Origin: Aeropyrum sp.
GTDB lineage: Archaea > Thermoproteota > Thermoprotei_A > Sulfolobales > Acidilobaceae
NCBI GenBank assembly: GCA_015523465.1
Contig: WAKF01000041.1
Span: forward strand, 1 to 57,507
Direction of reading: 5' to 3'
Length of the DNA: 57,507 bases
Shown: positions 42,353 to 51,204 of the stretch, piece by piece
How positions within the stretch are numbered: position 1 is the stretch's first letter
How the letters are laid out: every line of letters starts with the position of its first letter
The notes under the pieces: model-generated
What the model was told of the DNA's origin: nothing
Seen by the model: only the letters and a program-made list of their open reading frames with translations
Database searches by the model: none
Position numbers and translations under genes: made by a program

Positions 42353-42837
42353 GGCTTCTCCATCCTCCTCCTAGCCCTCTTAAGTGTGCCTGAGACGGCT
42401 ATCGGAACTATCATGACCCTAACATTCCCTACAGACCTGAGAGCCCCCATTGCTGCTAGGGCGTGAACCTTAAACTCCCTCCTAACCCTCACCACACCCC
42501 TCATAGTCTTAGGGTTGAAGTCTACTAGGGAGAGGCCCGAAGCTGCTAAAGCCGTCTTGCCGAAAAGCATAGCGAACTCCCTCCTAAGAGCATCCTCCAT
42601 TACCCTAGACTCTAAGGGCCCTTCTGATAGGACCTCGAAAACAATATACCGCCTCTTAGGCCTCGAAGCAGTTTTTCTATAGAGCCTAGCTAGCCTCCTC
42701 TCAGCATAAGCGGTAAGCCCGAGCACGCTAAGAACCCTTTCAACCCTCCTAGCCCTCATATCACCGGCAACATAGCCCGCGATAGCCCCCGCGAGGGTTG
42801 AAGTTGCTAGGAGGGCTACGGCTAGATACAACTCCAA
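42349..42837 (-). CDS. rnp2: RNase P protein component 2 (Pop5) with N-terminal membrane segment
   Basis: Residues from about 60 on match Pop5, the RNase P subunit that pairs with Rpp30: RPKRRYIVFEVLSEGPLE, DALRREFAMLFGKTALAASGL, MRGVVRVRREFKVHALAAMG and the closing VPIAVSGTLKRARRRM. Unusually the frame starts well before this with a hydrophobic stretch (AVALLATSTLAGAIAGYVAG) and a basic helix MRARRVERVL. The TTG at 42837 is chosen because GGGTG is eight bases upstream; TTG at 42861 opens the longest frame. Either way the membrane-like segment is included unless translation begins at an internal GTG near residue 32. Divergent AT-rich gap follows. Confidence 0.82.
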   Translation of the reverse strand: MELYLAVALLATSTLAGAIAGYVAGDMRARRVERVLSVLGLTAYAERRLARLYRKTASRPKRRYIVFEVLSEGPLESRVMEDALRREFAMLFGKTALAASGLSLVDFNPKTMRGVVRVRREFKVHALAAMGALRSVGNVRVMIVPIAVSGTLKRARRRMEKP

Positions 42838-42861
42838 TACAGAGCACCCTTTAAAGAGCAA

Positions 42862-43182
42862 GATGGAACTACTAGACGCTTAAACTTATTATTTGCGACG
42901 CCGCATCTACATGATCTAACGGTCTACGGTTCAACTAAGGTTTTAAAGGTCAACGAATCTTATTATAGCTTAAGAGTGGGGCCTCTACGAATCAATAAAT
43001 AATAATATATGATATTACTAATATGAAAATTGCTGTAAGCCTGCTTCTAATCGCGCGATTTTGGTACTAGCCTTAAGCTACCTATAGCCTTAATATCATT
43101 GCTAGAGGCTATCAATGTATAGTTAGAGTAAAGAGGTACTACAGACTCCCCTCACGTTTAAATTATATAATCAACGAGTAGA
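42862..43182. other. AT-rich gap with TATA-like tracts
   Basis: No gene of normal size is seen in this AT-rich stretch. It holds several TATA-like runs (AATAATATATG near 43000-43010, AAATTATATAAT at 43160-43171). An ATG at 43023 opens only 15 codons (MKIAVSLLLIARFWY), like a cut-off signal peptide. It may be decayed sequence. Confidence 0.4.
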
Positions 43183-43197
43183 GCAAAGTATATATAA
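43183..43197 (+). promoter_or_regulatory. BRE/TATA promoter for the 43236 membrane gene
   Basis: GCAAAG-TATATATAA is a strong BRE plus box A, predicting transcription from about 43218, 18 bases before the TTG start. CGGGGGCGG provides the ribosome-binding site. Confidence 0.6.
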
Positions 43198-43235
43198 CGT
43201 GATACCTAGACACCATATTTAATCGGGGGCGGCTT

Positions 43236-43568
43236 TTGGATAGAGAGTTAGTACGCTTGCGGATAAAGTATCTGGAAGATATGGCTAAAACCTACGAACT
43301 ATTAATTATGGGCGTGCTTGTGATAATTGCTATTAGTTGGGTGTTACTCGATGGTGCCGATAGGGTTGTATATATTACAATGTTTCTACCGATTCCTCTA
43401 AGCCTTGGAGGTTTTCAAGCCTACAGGCTAAGAAGATACTCGAACAGCCTAAGGGTTAAGTACTTGAAGGAAAAGCCAAGCCCTTCAGCATACCTCCCAC
43501 TCGTGCTCACCTTAATATTATGGATTATAGCTATCCTAGCGGCCCTCTACAAGCTTCTAGGCGGTTAA
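43236..43568 (+). CDS. Small three-helix membrane protein, unknown function
   Basis: A 110-residue membrane protein I do not recognise. A basic amphipathic N-terminal helix (RELVRLRIKYLEDMAKTYE) leads into helices at about 22-38 (LLIMGVLVIIAISWVLL), 46-60 (VYITMFLPIPLSLGG) and 88-107 (LPLVLTLILWIIAILAAL), with a basic loop RLRRYSNSLRVKYLKEK between the last two. TTG start with a good GGGGG site and a strong promoter. Neighbours give no clue: it is convergent with the YchF GTPase and lies next to an AT-rich gap. Confidence 0.65.
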   Translation: MDRELVRLRIKYLEDMAKTYELLIMGVLVIIAISWVLLDGADRVVYITMFLPIPLSLGGFQAYRLRRYSNSLRVKYLKEKPSPSAYLPLVLTLILWIIAILAALYKLLGG

Positions 43569-43589
43569 ACGCTCAAGGAGTTGGGGTCT

Positions 43590-43652
43590 AGGTCAGGTCG
43601 TCGTGAGCCTGTCACAGCCTTGGCTCCTTCTGGGACGGCTTCATCATCCCCC
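43590..43652 (-). ncRNA. Possible C/D box sRNA downstream of ychF
   Basis: On the minus strand a perfect C box ATGATGA (43641-43647) and a D box CTGA (43593-43596) are 55 bases apart end to end, the size of archaeal C/D guide RNAs. GG before the C box and CC after the D box could close a short stem. Inside, GTGACAG is a weak C' box and CAGA a weak D' box; the 12 bases between GTGACAG and the D box would be the guide. The internal boxes are poor, so this is tentative. It would be transcribed with or just after the YchF gene. Confidence 0.35.
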
Positions 43653-43676
43653 CTCTAGGGTTAATGCTGGGGGCTC

Positions 43677-44909
43677 TTATCTGCGTGCCGCCGTTGCTAC
43701 TATCTTGATTACGTCTCCTTCTCTTAACACATAGGATTCTCCTAGCCTTTGGCGCGTCCTAGCGTCTATGGCGTAGAGGAACGTTTTCCCTAGGTCTGTA
43801 TGGATCCTGTATGCTAAGTCTCTCGCCGTGCTACCCCTCTTTACAAGTAGAGCGTCTGGCAGTACCCTGCCATTCCTATCGGAATACCTGTTAACGTCTT
43901 CTACAGGGTATACTACTATCATGTCTAGCACGTCGAAGACCGCAGTGTTTATGGCTTGTTGTACTCCAGTGCCGCCCCACTTCCTCAGGATTTCTTCCCT
44001 AACCTTCTCCAGGACCCTGCGAGCCTTTGCGTCTAACTTGGAGGCGTCTAGTTCCTCGAAGTCACTATCACCCGGGAGGTACTTTATAGCGCCGGCCTTT
44101 GCAGCCCTCCTAAGTAGGACCTCGGCTAGGGCGCTGGCTGGCACCACAGGCAGGTCCTTCAACTCTCTTTTAAGCCTCTCAACGTTCTCACCAGCCCCGG
44201 GCATGTCAACCTTGTTTGCTACTACCACTATGGGTTTAGCCCTCCTTCTAACCTCTGATATGAAAGTGCGTAGCTCCTCCTCACTCCACGTGCTCAACTT
44301 CCTATCAGCGAGCCCCGTAGCCTCTAAGGCCTCGGCCACGTGTAGCCTTGAAACCTCGAAGCCCGAAAGCCTCTGAGCAAGGGCTCCGACAACATCTAGG
44401 GTCCCACCTGTGTCAACCCTTCTAGCAAACCGCTCCCAATCCCTCCTAACGTTCTGAAACATCCACTCATCGATCTCCCTAACCATAGCCTTAACCTCCT
44501 CCACAGGATCGTAGCTCCCGGGCTTCACGGGAATCCCCTCGGGGTCTGTGGAACCGCTTGCATCCACTACTAAGAGCAGCACGTCAGCCCGCCTCAGATC
44601 GTCTAGGAACTTGTTACCCAGCCCCCTACCCTTATGGGCCCCCGGGACTAAGCCAGCTACGTCCATAACCTTAACGGGTATGAACCTCCACCCCTCGATG
44701 CACAGGCTATTGACAGGATTACACTGTGGAAGCCCCAGCTCTACGTGTGCACACCTCTTCCTAGCGTAAGCTACACCCACGTTAGGCTCTATGGTCACGA
44801 AGGGCCTATTCTCAACCTTTACTGGTACCTCGGTCGCCGCAGCGAAGAAAGTTGACTTACCCACGTTAGTCTTACCAACGATCCCAACTAGTATGTTACC
44901 CGCCTCCAC
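43677..44909 (-). CDS. YchF/OLA1-family GTPase/ATPase
   Basis: Obg-related P-loop protein with a C-terminal TGS domain, 410 residues; family members bind ribosomes. Motifs: GIVGKTNVGKSTFFAAAT (P-loop), RPFVTIEPNVGVAYARKRC (G2 region), MDVAGLVPGAHKGRGLGN (G3), VVANKVDMPG (G4, so GTP-type NKxD). The TGS domain runs from about residue 330 (VYPVEDVNRYSDRNGRVL) to the end at IKIVATAARR. A family-typical helical insertion lies at residues 120-200. GTG start. Transcribed away from rpl15e. Confidence 0.93.
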   Translation of the reverse strand: MEAGNILVGIVGKTNVGKSTFFAAATEVPVKVENRPFVTIEPNVGVAYARKRCAHVELGLPQCNPVNSLCIEGWRFIPVKVMDVAGLVPGAHKGRGLGNKFLDDLRRADVLLLVVDASGSTDPEGIPVKPGSYDPVEEVKAMVREIDEWMFQNVRRDWERFARRVDTGGTLDVVGALAQRLSGFEVSRLHVAEALEATGLADRKLSTWSEEELRTFISEVRRRAKPIVVVANKVDMPGAGENVERLKRELKDLPVVPASALAEVLLRRAAKAGAIKYLPGDSDFEELDASKLDAKARRVLEKVREEILRKWGGTGVQQAINTAVFDVLDMIVVYPVEDVNRYSDRNGRVLPDALLVKRGSTARDLAYRIHTDLGKTFLYAIDARTRQRLGESYVLREGDVIKIVATAARR

Positions 44910-44995
44910 TCTCCAGCTCCCGCTAGAGGTTATCGTGGGGGAGCCTGTAATCCTTTAGCGCCTATTCTAGCTGCTCTCTACCGGCGACTCTCAAC

Positions 44996-45003
44996 TTTTA
45001 TAG
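44996..45003 (+). promoter_or_regulatory. TATA box for the rpl15e-psmA operon
   Basis: CTTTTATAG between the divergent ychF and rpl15e genes; it predicts transcription near 45026, about 30 bases before the rpl15e ATG. Confidence 0.5.
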
Positions 45004-45057
45004 CCCCTCTAAGCCCCTCTAACGCCTCTAGGACTAGGGAGGCTAGGGTGCTGAGTA

Positions 45058-45735
45058 ATGGCTAAGTCAATGTACCATTACATAGCTATGGCTTGGAAGA
45101 GGCCCTACGACGGGGAGCACGGAGAGCTTATGAGACAGAGGCTTATGGAGTGGAGGAGGCAGCCAGCTATAGTGAGGGTCGAGAAGCCTACTAGGCTCGA
45201 CAGGGCTAGGGCTCTAGGCTACAAGGCTAAGCAGGGAGTGGTCGTAGTTAGGGTTAGGGTTAGGAAGGGGGGTAGGAGGAAGCCCAGGCCGAATAAGGGT
45301 AGGAGGCCTAAGAGGATGGGAGTCTACGGGTTCGCCCCCGCTAAGAGCCTCAGGCTTATAGCGGAGGAGAGGGCTCAGAGAAAGTATCCCAACCTGGTAG
45401 TCCTGAATAGCTACTATGTGGGGGAGGATGGCAAGTACAAGTGGTTCGAGGTTATACTGGTAGACCCACATCACCCGGCGATAAAGAGTGACCCCGAGCT
45501 TAAGTGGGTGGCGTCGGGCAAGCATAAGGGTAGGCCCTTCAGGGGCCTAACGAGCGCGGGCAAGAAGATGAGGGGTCTCAGGAAGAGCAGGGGCTTGAAG
45601 GACACCCACAAGTACAAGTGGAAGAAGAAGGCTAAGGAGAGGAAGCTCAGGAAGCGCCATGAGGCTAGTAGGGGTGCAAGGCTGATAGCCCCCGACGAGG
45701 TAAGAGAGAAGTACCACAAGGGAGACCTACAGTAG
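45058..45735 (+). CDS. rpl15e: 50S ribosomal protein L15e
   Basis: Large-subunit protein of archaea and eukaryotes, 225 residues, a bit longer than most archaeal forms because of extra residues at the C-terminus. Signatures: [84 protein letters not shown] and [16 protein letters not shown] start. First gene of the exosome/RNase P superoperon. Confidence 0.96.
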   Translation: MAKSMYHYIAMAWKRPYDGEHGELMRQRLMEWRRQPAIVRVEKPTRLDRARALGYKAKQGVVVVRVRVRKGGRRKPRPNKGRRPKRMGVYGFAPAKSLRLIAEERAQRKYPNLVVLNSYYVGEDGKYKWFEVILVDPHHPAIKSDPELKWVASGKHKGRPFRGLTSAGKKMRGLRKSRGLKDTHKYKWKKKAKERKLRKRHEASRGARLIAPDEVREKYHKGDLQ

Positions 45736-45803
45736 CCACGCCCTCTACAAGCTTTCACCTCCTAGCTCGACCCTACAATATTAAGGATTTAGGGTGGAGT
45801 GTA

Positions 45804-46241
45804 ATGCCTATTATAAAGGTTACTGCTAGAGTCTATGTCCATGCGACGGAGGAAAAGGATAGAGTTATGAAGGCGCTTATGAACGTATTCCCTCGAGAGC
45901 TTTGGGGGGATGTTGAGGTTAGGGAGGAGAGGTATGAGGGTCACTATGGGAACCCTATAATAGTCCTTGAAGCCGGGATAAGCGATCCTGGAAAGGCTTT
46001 TCAAGCGTTTAAGAGTATGGTTGAAAGGCTAGACGAGGCTGATCGGAGGTACCTGCTTGCTAGTCTCGAGGAGAGGGTTGACAAGAATGGGACTCTTTAT
46101 ATCAGGCTTAGTAAGCAGCAGGCTTACCTAGGGAGCCTTAGAGTCTTTGAATCCGACGACGTGATAAAGGTTACTGTGGGCTTTCAGGGTAGCAGGCGTA
46201 GAGCTCTAAAGGAGTACCACGAGGTAATTGGAGGGGTCTAG
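45804..46241 (+). CDS. COG1325/UPF0201-type RNA-binding protein
   Basis: A 145-residue protein that is regularly found between rpl15e and rnp3 in archaeal exosome superoperons and is predicted to have an RNA-binding alpha/beta fold. Seen: VTARVYVHATEEKDRVMKAL, EVREERYEGHYGNPIIVLEA, and SLEERVDKNGTLYIRLSKQQ followed by VFESDDVIKVTVGF. Role in exosome function is inferred from context by earlier work. ATG start; the rnp3 gene follows by 6 bases. Confidence 0.85.
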   Translation: MPIIKVTARVYVHATEEKDRVMKALMNVFPRELWGDVEVREERYEGHYGNPIIVLEAGISDPGKAFQAFKSMVERLDEADRRYLLASLEERVDKNGTLYIRLSKQQAYLGSLRVFESDDVIKVTVGFQGSRRRALKEYHEVIGGV

Positions 46242-46247
46242 ACTTCA

Positions 46248-46898
46248 TTGTACGTTGACTTCGGGATTAAACCTAGGAGTGTCGAAGAGCTATCTATCAT
46301 GCTAGACAGGCTTAGGTTCATGGGCTACAAGGTCGTCGTCTTAGACATTGGCTCGGGCGTGGATGTAGGGGAGGCTCGGAGGGAGGCTGAGAAGAGGGGG
46401 GTTAGGCTGCTCACCAAGGTTGTCATAAAGGCGTCAACTAGGAGAGATGCTCGGAGGGGGCTAGATTCTGCGCCTAAAGCCGACGTAGTTGTACTCCAGC
46501 CCACAGGGCTCGATGCTGCGAGGTATGCAGCGGCTAATAAGAGGGTTCATGCAGTGAAGGTGGAGCCTGGGTATGAGAAGATTGTTGATAGGGGCGAATT
46601 GAGGATTCTGAGGGCTAAGGGGTTCGGGGGCTTCGAGGTAAGCCTGGCACACGCTGTCAGGGGCCTCGACGTCGGTGTGATACGCTTCTACTATAGGGTT
46701 TTCCGCAGGTCCTACGCCCTCAAAGCCCCCCTCGCAGTTTCAAGCGATGCAGAGTCCCTCTTAGACCTCTGGGAGCCACACTCGGCTGCAGCCTTCATAG
46801 CGGGGGTGGCAGGCATACCTTACAGGGTAGCGTTGAGGTGGCTAGGCTCGAGTATAGGCGTTATAGCACCAGGCACATGGGGGAACAGTAGGTCCTAG
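46248..46898 (+). CDS. rnp3: RNase P protein component 3 (Rpp30)
   Basis: Archaeal Rpp30, a TIM-barrel-like subunit that pairs with Pop5 (here at 42349) to activate the RNase P RNA catalytic domain. 216 residues: MYVDFGIKPRSVEELSIML, YKVVVLDIGSG, VVLQPTGLDAARYAAANKRV, GFGGFEVSLAHAV and a C-terminal VSSDAESLLDLWEPHSAAAF. TTG start with GGAGGGG upstream. Third RNase P protein gene in the window. Confidence 0.93.
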   Translation: MYVDFGIKPRSVEELSIMLDRLRFMGYKVVVLDIGSGVDVGEARREAEKRGVRLLTKVVIKASTRRDARRGLDSAPKADVVVLQPTGLDAARYAAANKRVHAVKVEPGYEKIVDRGELRILRAKGFGGFEVSLAHAVRGLDVGVIRFYYRVFRRSYALKAPLAVSSDAESLLDLWEPHSAAAFIAGVAGIPYRVALRWLGSSIGVIAPGTWGNSRS

Positions 46899-47038
46899 TT
46901 GGCGTCGGTAGAGAGAAGAGTCTTCATCCCCGCCTGCGGGTCGGTGGTCGGTCTCGTCCCCACAATCCCTGCAGAGACTTTACAGTGGAATAGGTTAATA
47001 TCCTCCACGCCTAGCAGAGAGTCTTGGGAGAGCTGGTT

Positions 47039-47836
47039 ATGGCGTTTGGTGGCGTCCCGCCTCACCAAGCTGCGTATGATAGGGCTACTACAATCTTCTC
47101 CCCCGAGGGGGATTTGTACCAGGTTAGGTACGCCTTCGAGGCTGTTAAGAAGGGGTGGACTAGCCTAGGTCTTAAGACGGACGAGTTTGTGATACTGGCT
47201 GCGGAGAAGAAGATGGTCACTCCTCTGATGGAGCTTGCCGACGTTGAGAAGATTTATAAGGTTGACGATCATGTAGGAGTGGCTTTCGCTGGCATGGGGG
47301 GCGACGGCCGGGTCCTTATAGATTACGCAAGGATAGTGGCTGTAAGGCACAGGCTACTCTACGGCGAGCCGGCTAGCATCGAGATCCTGGCTAAAGCCAT
47401 AGCGGATCTTAAACAGGCTTACACGCAGCACGGCGGAGTTAGGCCCTTCGGCGTAGGCCTCATATTTGGGGGAATAAACCCTGATGGCAGGCCGAAGATA
47501 TATAGAACCGACCCTGGAGGTCAATACTTCAGCTTCAAGGCGGTCGCCATCGGCTCTGGCGACCAGGAAGCTAACGAGTACTTCGAGAAGCACTATAGGG
47601 ATAACATAACATTCGACGAGGCCGTGATGATGGTGCTCAAGGTCCTATACTTCTCCCTGGTAAAGGGCATGGAGACTAGGGAGGATAGAGTTAAGATCGC
47701 CACTAATCTACACAATTACGTTGAGATAGGCTATGCTGACGTGAAGACCAAAAGCTTCAGGAAAATGAGCCTAGAGGAGCTTAAAGTTTACGTTGACAAG
47801 GTTAAGGACGATCTAGTAAGGAGCGGGAGGACCTAG
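47039..47836 (+). CDS. psmA: Proteasome alpha subunit
   Basis: Outer-ring subunit of the 20S proteasome. ATG at 47039 gives 265 residues starting AFGGVPPHQAAYDRATTIFS, followed by the alpha signature SPEGDLYQVRYAFEAVKKG (the H0 gate region). Core strands include TLGLKTDEFVILAAEKKM-like GLKTDEFVILAAEKK and GVGLIFGGINPDGRPKIYRT; C-terminal YADVKTKSFRKMSLEELK. The frame opens at TTG 47024 but ATG is typical and has GGGAGAG upstream; TTAATA at 46993-46998 is a possible TATA box. In the normal superoperon position before SBDS. Confidence 0.95.
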   Translation: MAFGGVPPHQAAYDRATTIFSPEGDLYQVRYAFEAVKKGWTSLGLKTDEFVILAAEKKMVTPLMELADVEKIYKVDDHVGVAFAGMGGDGRVLIDYARIVAVRHRLLYGEPASIEILAKAIADLKQAYTQHGGVRPFGVGLIFGGINPDGRPKIYRTDPGGQYFSFKAVAIGSGDQEANEYFEKHYRDNITFDEAVMMVLKVLYFSLVKGMETREDRVKIATNLHNYVEIGYADVKTKSFRKMSLEELKVYVDKVKDDLVRSGRT

Positions 47837-47927
47837 GGGTGTATAGGGCGTAGGTTAGCCTTCACTCATAAACCCCCCGTCCCGCCACATTGACTTGTTG
47901 GTAGGGGGCTTGTGAGGGGTTAGGCTT

Positions 47928-48629
47928 ATGACTCGTAAGCAGGACTACGTTATAGCGTGGATAGAGGTTAAGGGGCAGCGCTTCGAGATCCTCGTTAAGC
48001 CCGACGAGGCTTTCAGGTATCGTGAGAAGGGCGATATCGGTTTAGACGAGGTACTGTGGACTGACACTGTATATAAGGATGTACGTCGAGGGCTTAAGGC
48101 TAGCCCTGAAAGTTTGAGAAAGGCCTTCGGAACAGACGATATCAGGGTTATAGCAGATAAGATACTAAAGGAGGGGGAGATACAGCTTACGGCCGAGCAG
48201 AGAAGGAGGATGTTGGAGGCTAAGAGGAGGGCGGTTATAAGGTATATAGCTAAGAACGCTATAGACCCGACTACCGGGAGGCCAATACCAGAGAGCGTTA
48301 TAGAGTCTGCTATGGATGAGCTGAGGATTGGAGTGGACCTCTACAAAGACCCTGAGAGCCAGGCTGTGGAGATAGTCAGGAAGCTAGCCAGAGTAATGCC
48401 TATAAGGCTCGCAAAGGCCCTTCTAGAAGTAGTCATACCACCCCCATACTCTGCGAGGGCTTATGGAGCCCTTCAGAGGATCGGGGAGCTTAAGAAGACC
48501 GAGTGGCTCTCTGACGGCAGCTTGAAGGCTGAGATCGAGATACCTGCGGGGGCTCAGGTGGAGGTGATTAACAGGATACAGGCTCTAGCCGGGGGTAATG
48601 CTACGGTTAACGTTAAGGGTGTCTCGTGA
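47928..48629 (+). CDS. sdo1: Ribosome maturation protein SBDS
   Basis: Archaeal SBDS/Sdo1, which helps release aIF6 (gene at 11615) from new 50S subunits. 233 residues in three domains: FYSH N-terminal domain (DYVIAWIEVKGQRFEILVKP, VYKDVRRGLKASPESLRKAF), central helices (AEQRRRMLEAKRRAVIRYI, AKNAIDPTTGRPIPESVI) and a ferredoxin-like C-terminal domain (LARVMPIRLAKALLEVVIP). ATG start; rrp4 follows after 6 bases. Confidence 0.96.
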   Translation: MTRKQDYVIAWIEVKGQRFEILVKPDEAFRYREKGDIGLDEVLWTDTVYKDVRRGLKASPESLRKAFGTDDIRVIADKILKEGEIQLTAEQRRRMLEAKRRAVIRYIAKNAIDPTTGRPIPESVIESAMDELRIGVDLYKDPESQAVEIVRKLARVMPIRLAKALLEVVIPPPYSARAYGALQRIGELKKTEWLSDGSLKAEIEIPAGAQVEVINRIQALAGGNATVNVKGVS

Positions 48630-48635
48630 GCTGGG

Positions 48636-49352
48636 GTGGCTGTAGTGTCTGGAGAGAGAAAGCTTGCAGGGAAGCTAGTGCTCCCAGGCGAGCCCGTAGA
48701 CGATGAAGTGCAAGCTGAGAAGCCCTTCGTCGTAGAGGAGGGCGGCGTGAAGAGGGCTACCGTTATAGGTCTTGTTAGGGAGGGTGAGGGTGGCAAGAAG
48801 AGTTTTGTGAGGCTTAAGGGTGTCTACGTACCTAAGCCTGGGGATATCGTTATAGGCCTCATAAGCGGGGTTGGGGTTATGAACTGGTTCGTGGATATAA
48901 ATAGTCCTTACACTGCAGTCCTCAACGTGCAAGACTTCCTTGGGAGGCCGTATAACCCGGCCTACGACGATATGAGCCTCCTACTCAGGATAGGGGATTA
49001 CGTGAAGGCTAAGGTAGTAGCATTCGAGAGGACCAGGAACCCCCTGCTCACAGTCCAAGATAAGGGTCTTGGCAGGATTACTGGGGGTGTAGTGGTTGAG
49101 ATCTCGCCTACTAAGGTGCCAAGGGTTATAGGGAGGAAGAGGAGCATGATATCTATGATCGAGGAGAAAACTGGGTGTAAGTTGTTCGTGGCTGTCAACG
49201 GGAGGGTACATGTTGAGTGTCCTAATAGGGATTTGGAGGTGGTGGCGGTCATGGCCATTAAGTATATTGAGAGGGAGGCGCATACGAGCGGGCTTACGGA
49301 GAGAGTTATGAGGCTCATAGAGGAAGAGAAGAGTATCAGGGAGGTTAGGTAG
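48636..49352 (+). CDS. rrp4: Exosome RNA-binding subunit Rrp4
   Basis: Cap protein of the archaeal exosome, 238 residues. N-terminal domain ([17 protein letters not shown]), S1 domain ([56 protein letters not shown]), and a KH domain ([33 protein letters not shown]). The cap guides RNA into the Rrp41-Rrp42 ring. GTG start; three bases before rrp41. Confidence 0.95.
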   Translation: MAVVSGERKLAGKLVLPGEPVDDEVQAEKPFVVEEGGVKRATVIGLVREGEGGKKSFVRLKGVYVPKPGDIVIGLISGVGVMNWFVDINSPYTAVLNVQDFLGRPYNPAYDDMSLLLRIGDYVKAKVVAFERTRNPLLTVQDKGLGRITGGVVVEISPTKVPRVIGRKRSMISMIEEKTGCKLFVAVNGRVHVECPNRDLEVVAVMAIKYIEREAHTSGLTERVMRLIEEEKSIREVR

Positions 49353-49354
49353 GG

Positions 49355-50095
49355 TTGGTGGTTAAACGCCCAGAGGGCCTAGTGCTAGTAAGTCCTGAGG
49401 GCTTAAGACACGACGGAAGAAGGCCCGAGGACCTACGGCCCGTGAAGATGGAGGTAGGCGTTTTCAAGAATGCTGACGGCTCTGCGCTAGTAGAGTATGG
49501 TAAGACCAGAGTAGTTGCAGCGGTCTACGGCCCCCGCGAACCACTGCAGAGGTTCCCCCTGCTACCCGACAAGGCGACCCTAAGGGTTAGGTACCACATG
49601 GCTCCCTTCTCCACCGAAGAGAGGAAGAGCCCCGCGCCGTCTAGGAGGGAGGTTGAGCTTTCCAAGGTTATAAGGGAGGCACTAGAACCTATAGTCTTGA
49701 GCGAGGAGTACCCTAGAACCGTGATAGACATTTTCCTGGAGGTGTTGCAGGCTGATGGGGGTACTAGGACTGCGGCTGTGACTGCAGCTAGCCTAGCATT
49801 GGCTGACGCAGGGGTCCCCATAAGGGCTTTGGTGGGTGGCGTTGCTGTGGGTAAGGTTGATGGAGTGCTCGTGGTCGATATAGACGAGACTGAGGATATG
49901 TATGGGGAGGCTGATATGCCAGTAGCTGCGGCACCCGACATAGGCCTCATAACACTGCTGCAGCTTAACGGGGTCCTGAGCAGGGAGGAGTTTAACAGGG
50001 CTCTGGATATGGCGTTGACCGCTATCACCAGGATAGTGGAGCTTGAGAAGAGGACTTTAAGGTCTGGATACGTGGAGGCTGGAGGTGAAGAGTGA
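49355..50095 (+). CDS. rrp41: Exosome catalytic subunit Rrp41
   Basis: RNase PH-like subunit holding the phosphorolytic site of the exosome, 246 residues. Family marks: [58 protein letters not shown], and the catalytic acidic segment [22 protein letters not shown] start at 49355 (GTG at 49358 possible) with GGTAGGG upstream. Overlaps rrp42 by 11 bases. Confidence 0.96.
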   Translation: MVVKRPEGLVLVSPEGLRHDGRRPEDLRPVKMEVGVFKNADGSALVEYGKTRVVAAVYGPREPLQRFPLLPDKATLRVRYHMAPFSTEERKSPAPSRREVELSKVIREALEPIVLSEEYPRTVIDIFLEVLQADGGTRTAAVTAASLALADAGVPIRALVGGVAVGKVDGVLVVDIDETEDMYGEADMPVAAAPDIGLITLLQLNGVLSREEFNRALDMALTAITRIVELEKRTLRSGYVEAGGEE

Positions 50096-50936
50096 GTTGA
50101 GCATCTCGCCGTACAAGCCCCCTATAACGCCTCTTATAGTAAAGGAGAGTTACTTAAACATGCTAAGGAAGGGGGTTAGGCCTGATAACAGGGACTTGAA
50201 GACTCCGAGGCTCATAGAGATTAAGACTGGCGTTGTAGAGAAGGCTGAGGGTTCCGCGCTGGTAAAGCTTGGTGACACCCAGGTCATGGCTGGGGTTAAG
50301 ATAGACGTTGGCAGCCCCTTCAAGGACACGCCGGACCAGGGGGTATTGATGGTTCACGCGGAGTTCGTGCCTCTAGCAAGCCCGCTCTTCGAGCCGGGGC
50401 CTCCGGACGAGAATGCCATAGAGCTTGCCAGGGTTGTCGATAGGAGCCTGAGGGAGGTTAATGCTGTAGACCTACAATCCCTCGTCATTAGGAGGGGGGA
50501 GAAGGTGTGGACCGTCTGGGTAGATCTATACGTACTAGACCATAACGGGAACCTTTATGATGCTAGCATGCTAGCGGCTATGGCGGCTCTCCTAGACTCC
50601 AGGCTTCCCGACTACGAGGAGCTGGAGACGGGTGAGATCGTGGTTAAGAAGGGTGTTAAGGGCGACCCACTCAAGATTAACACTAGGGTTGTCACGGTTA
50701 CCGTGGCTAAGATAGGCGACTACCTTGTAGTGGATCCAAGCCTCGAGGAGGAGGCTATCTCCGACGTGAGGCTCGTCATAGCCTTTGACGAGAAGGGGAG
50801 GATCGTTGGGATGCAGAAGACGGGGGCGGGGGGCCTGAGCTTTGACGAGGTTGATAGGGCTGTGGAGGTTGCTAGGGAGGCCTCGGTAGTCTACTTTAAG
50901 GCCCTTGAAGAGTCCCTAGGCAGGGCTGGGGGTTGA
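50085..50936 (+). CDS. rrp42: Exosome subunit Rrp42
   Basis: RNase PH-like partner of Rrp41 without its own catalytic acids, forming the hexameric ring. 283 residues. [54 protein letters not shown] and [19 protein letters not shown] are family features; the region matching the Rrp41 acidic site has [21 protein letters not shown] start inside the end of rrp41. Followed by rpl37ae after 6 bases. Confidence 0.95.
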   Translation: MKSELSISPYKPPITPLIVKESYLNMLRKGVRPDNRDLKTPRLIEIKTGVVEKAEGSALVKLGDTQVMAGVKIDVGSPFKDTPDQGVLMVHAEFVPLASPLFEPGPPDENAIELARVVDRSLREVNAVDLQSLVIRRGEKVWTVWVDLYVLDHNGNLYDASMLAAMAALLDSRLPDYEELETGEIVVKKGVKGDPLKINTRVVTVTVAKIGDYLVVDPSLEEEAISDVRLVIAFDEKGRIVGMQKTGAGGLSFDEVDRAVEVAREASVVYFKALEESLGRAGG

Positions 50937-50942
50937 AGGGGT

Positions 50943-51203
50943 ATGGGTAGGACTAGGGTTGTAGGACCTGCGGGTAGGTACGGGCCTAGGTATGGTGTCA
51001 GCGTTAGGAAGAGGGTTCGTGACGTTCTTTTGAAGCGCTATGCACCACACGAGTGCCCCTTCTGTGGCAGTAGGGGTAGTGTGTATAGGGTCTCGGTGGG
51101 GATATGGTCTTGCAGGAAGTGCGGGAATAAGTGGGCTGGCGCAGCCTACACGCCTAGGAGCGGCTTAGCGCCGTACTTTAAGAAGTACGTGGTGAAGGGT
51201 TAG
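50943..51203 (+). CDS. rpl37ae: 50S ribosomal protein L37Ae
   Basis: An 86-residue zinc ribbon protein: GRYGPRYGVSVRKRVRDVL, CPFCGSRGSVYRVSVGIWS (first CxxC) and CRKCGNKWAGAAYTP (second CxxC). ATG start. Normally rpoP (RNA polymerase subunit P) follows in archaeal superoperons; here the Brix gene begins after one base, so rpoP is missing from this place. Confidence 0.96.
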   Translation: MGRTRVVGPAGRYGPRYGVSVRKRVRDVLLKRYAPHECPFCGSRGSVYRVSVGIWSCRKCGNKWAGAAYTPRSGLAPYFKKYVVKG

Positions 51204-51204
51204 G

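Noticed and set aside
46899-47168. 89-codon frame between rnp3 and psmA
   Set aside because: It overlaps most of the psmA 5' end in another frame, has low-complexity Arg/Ser content and no family features.
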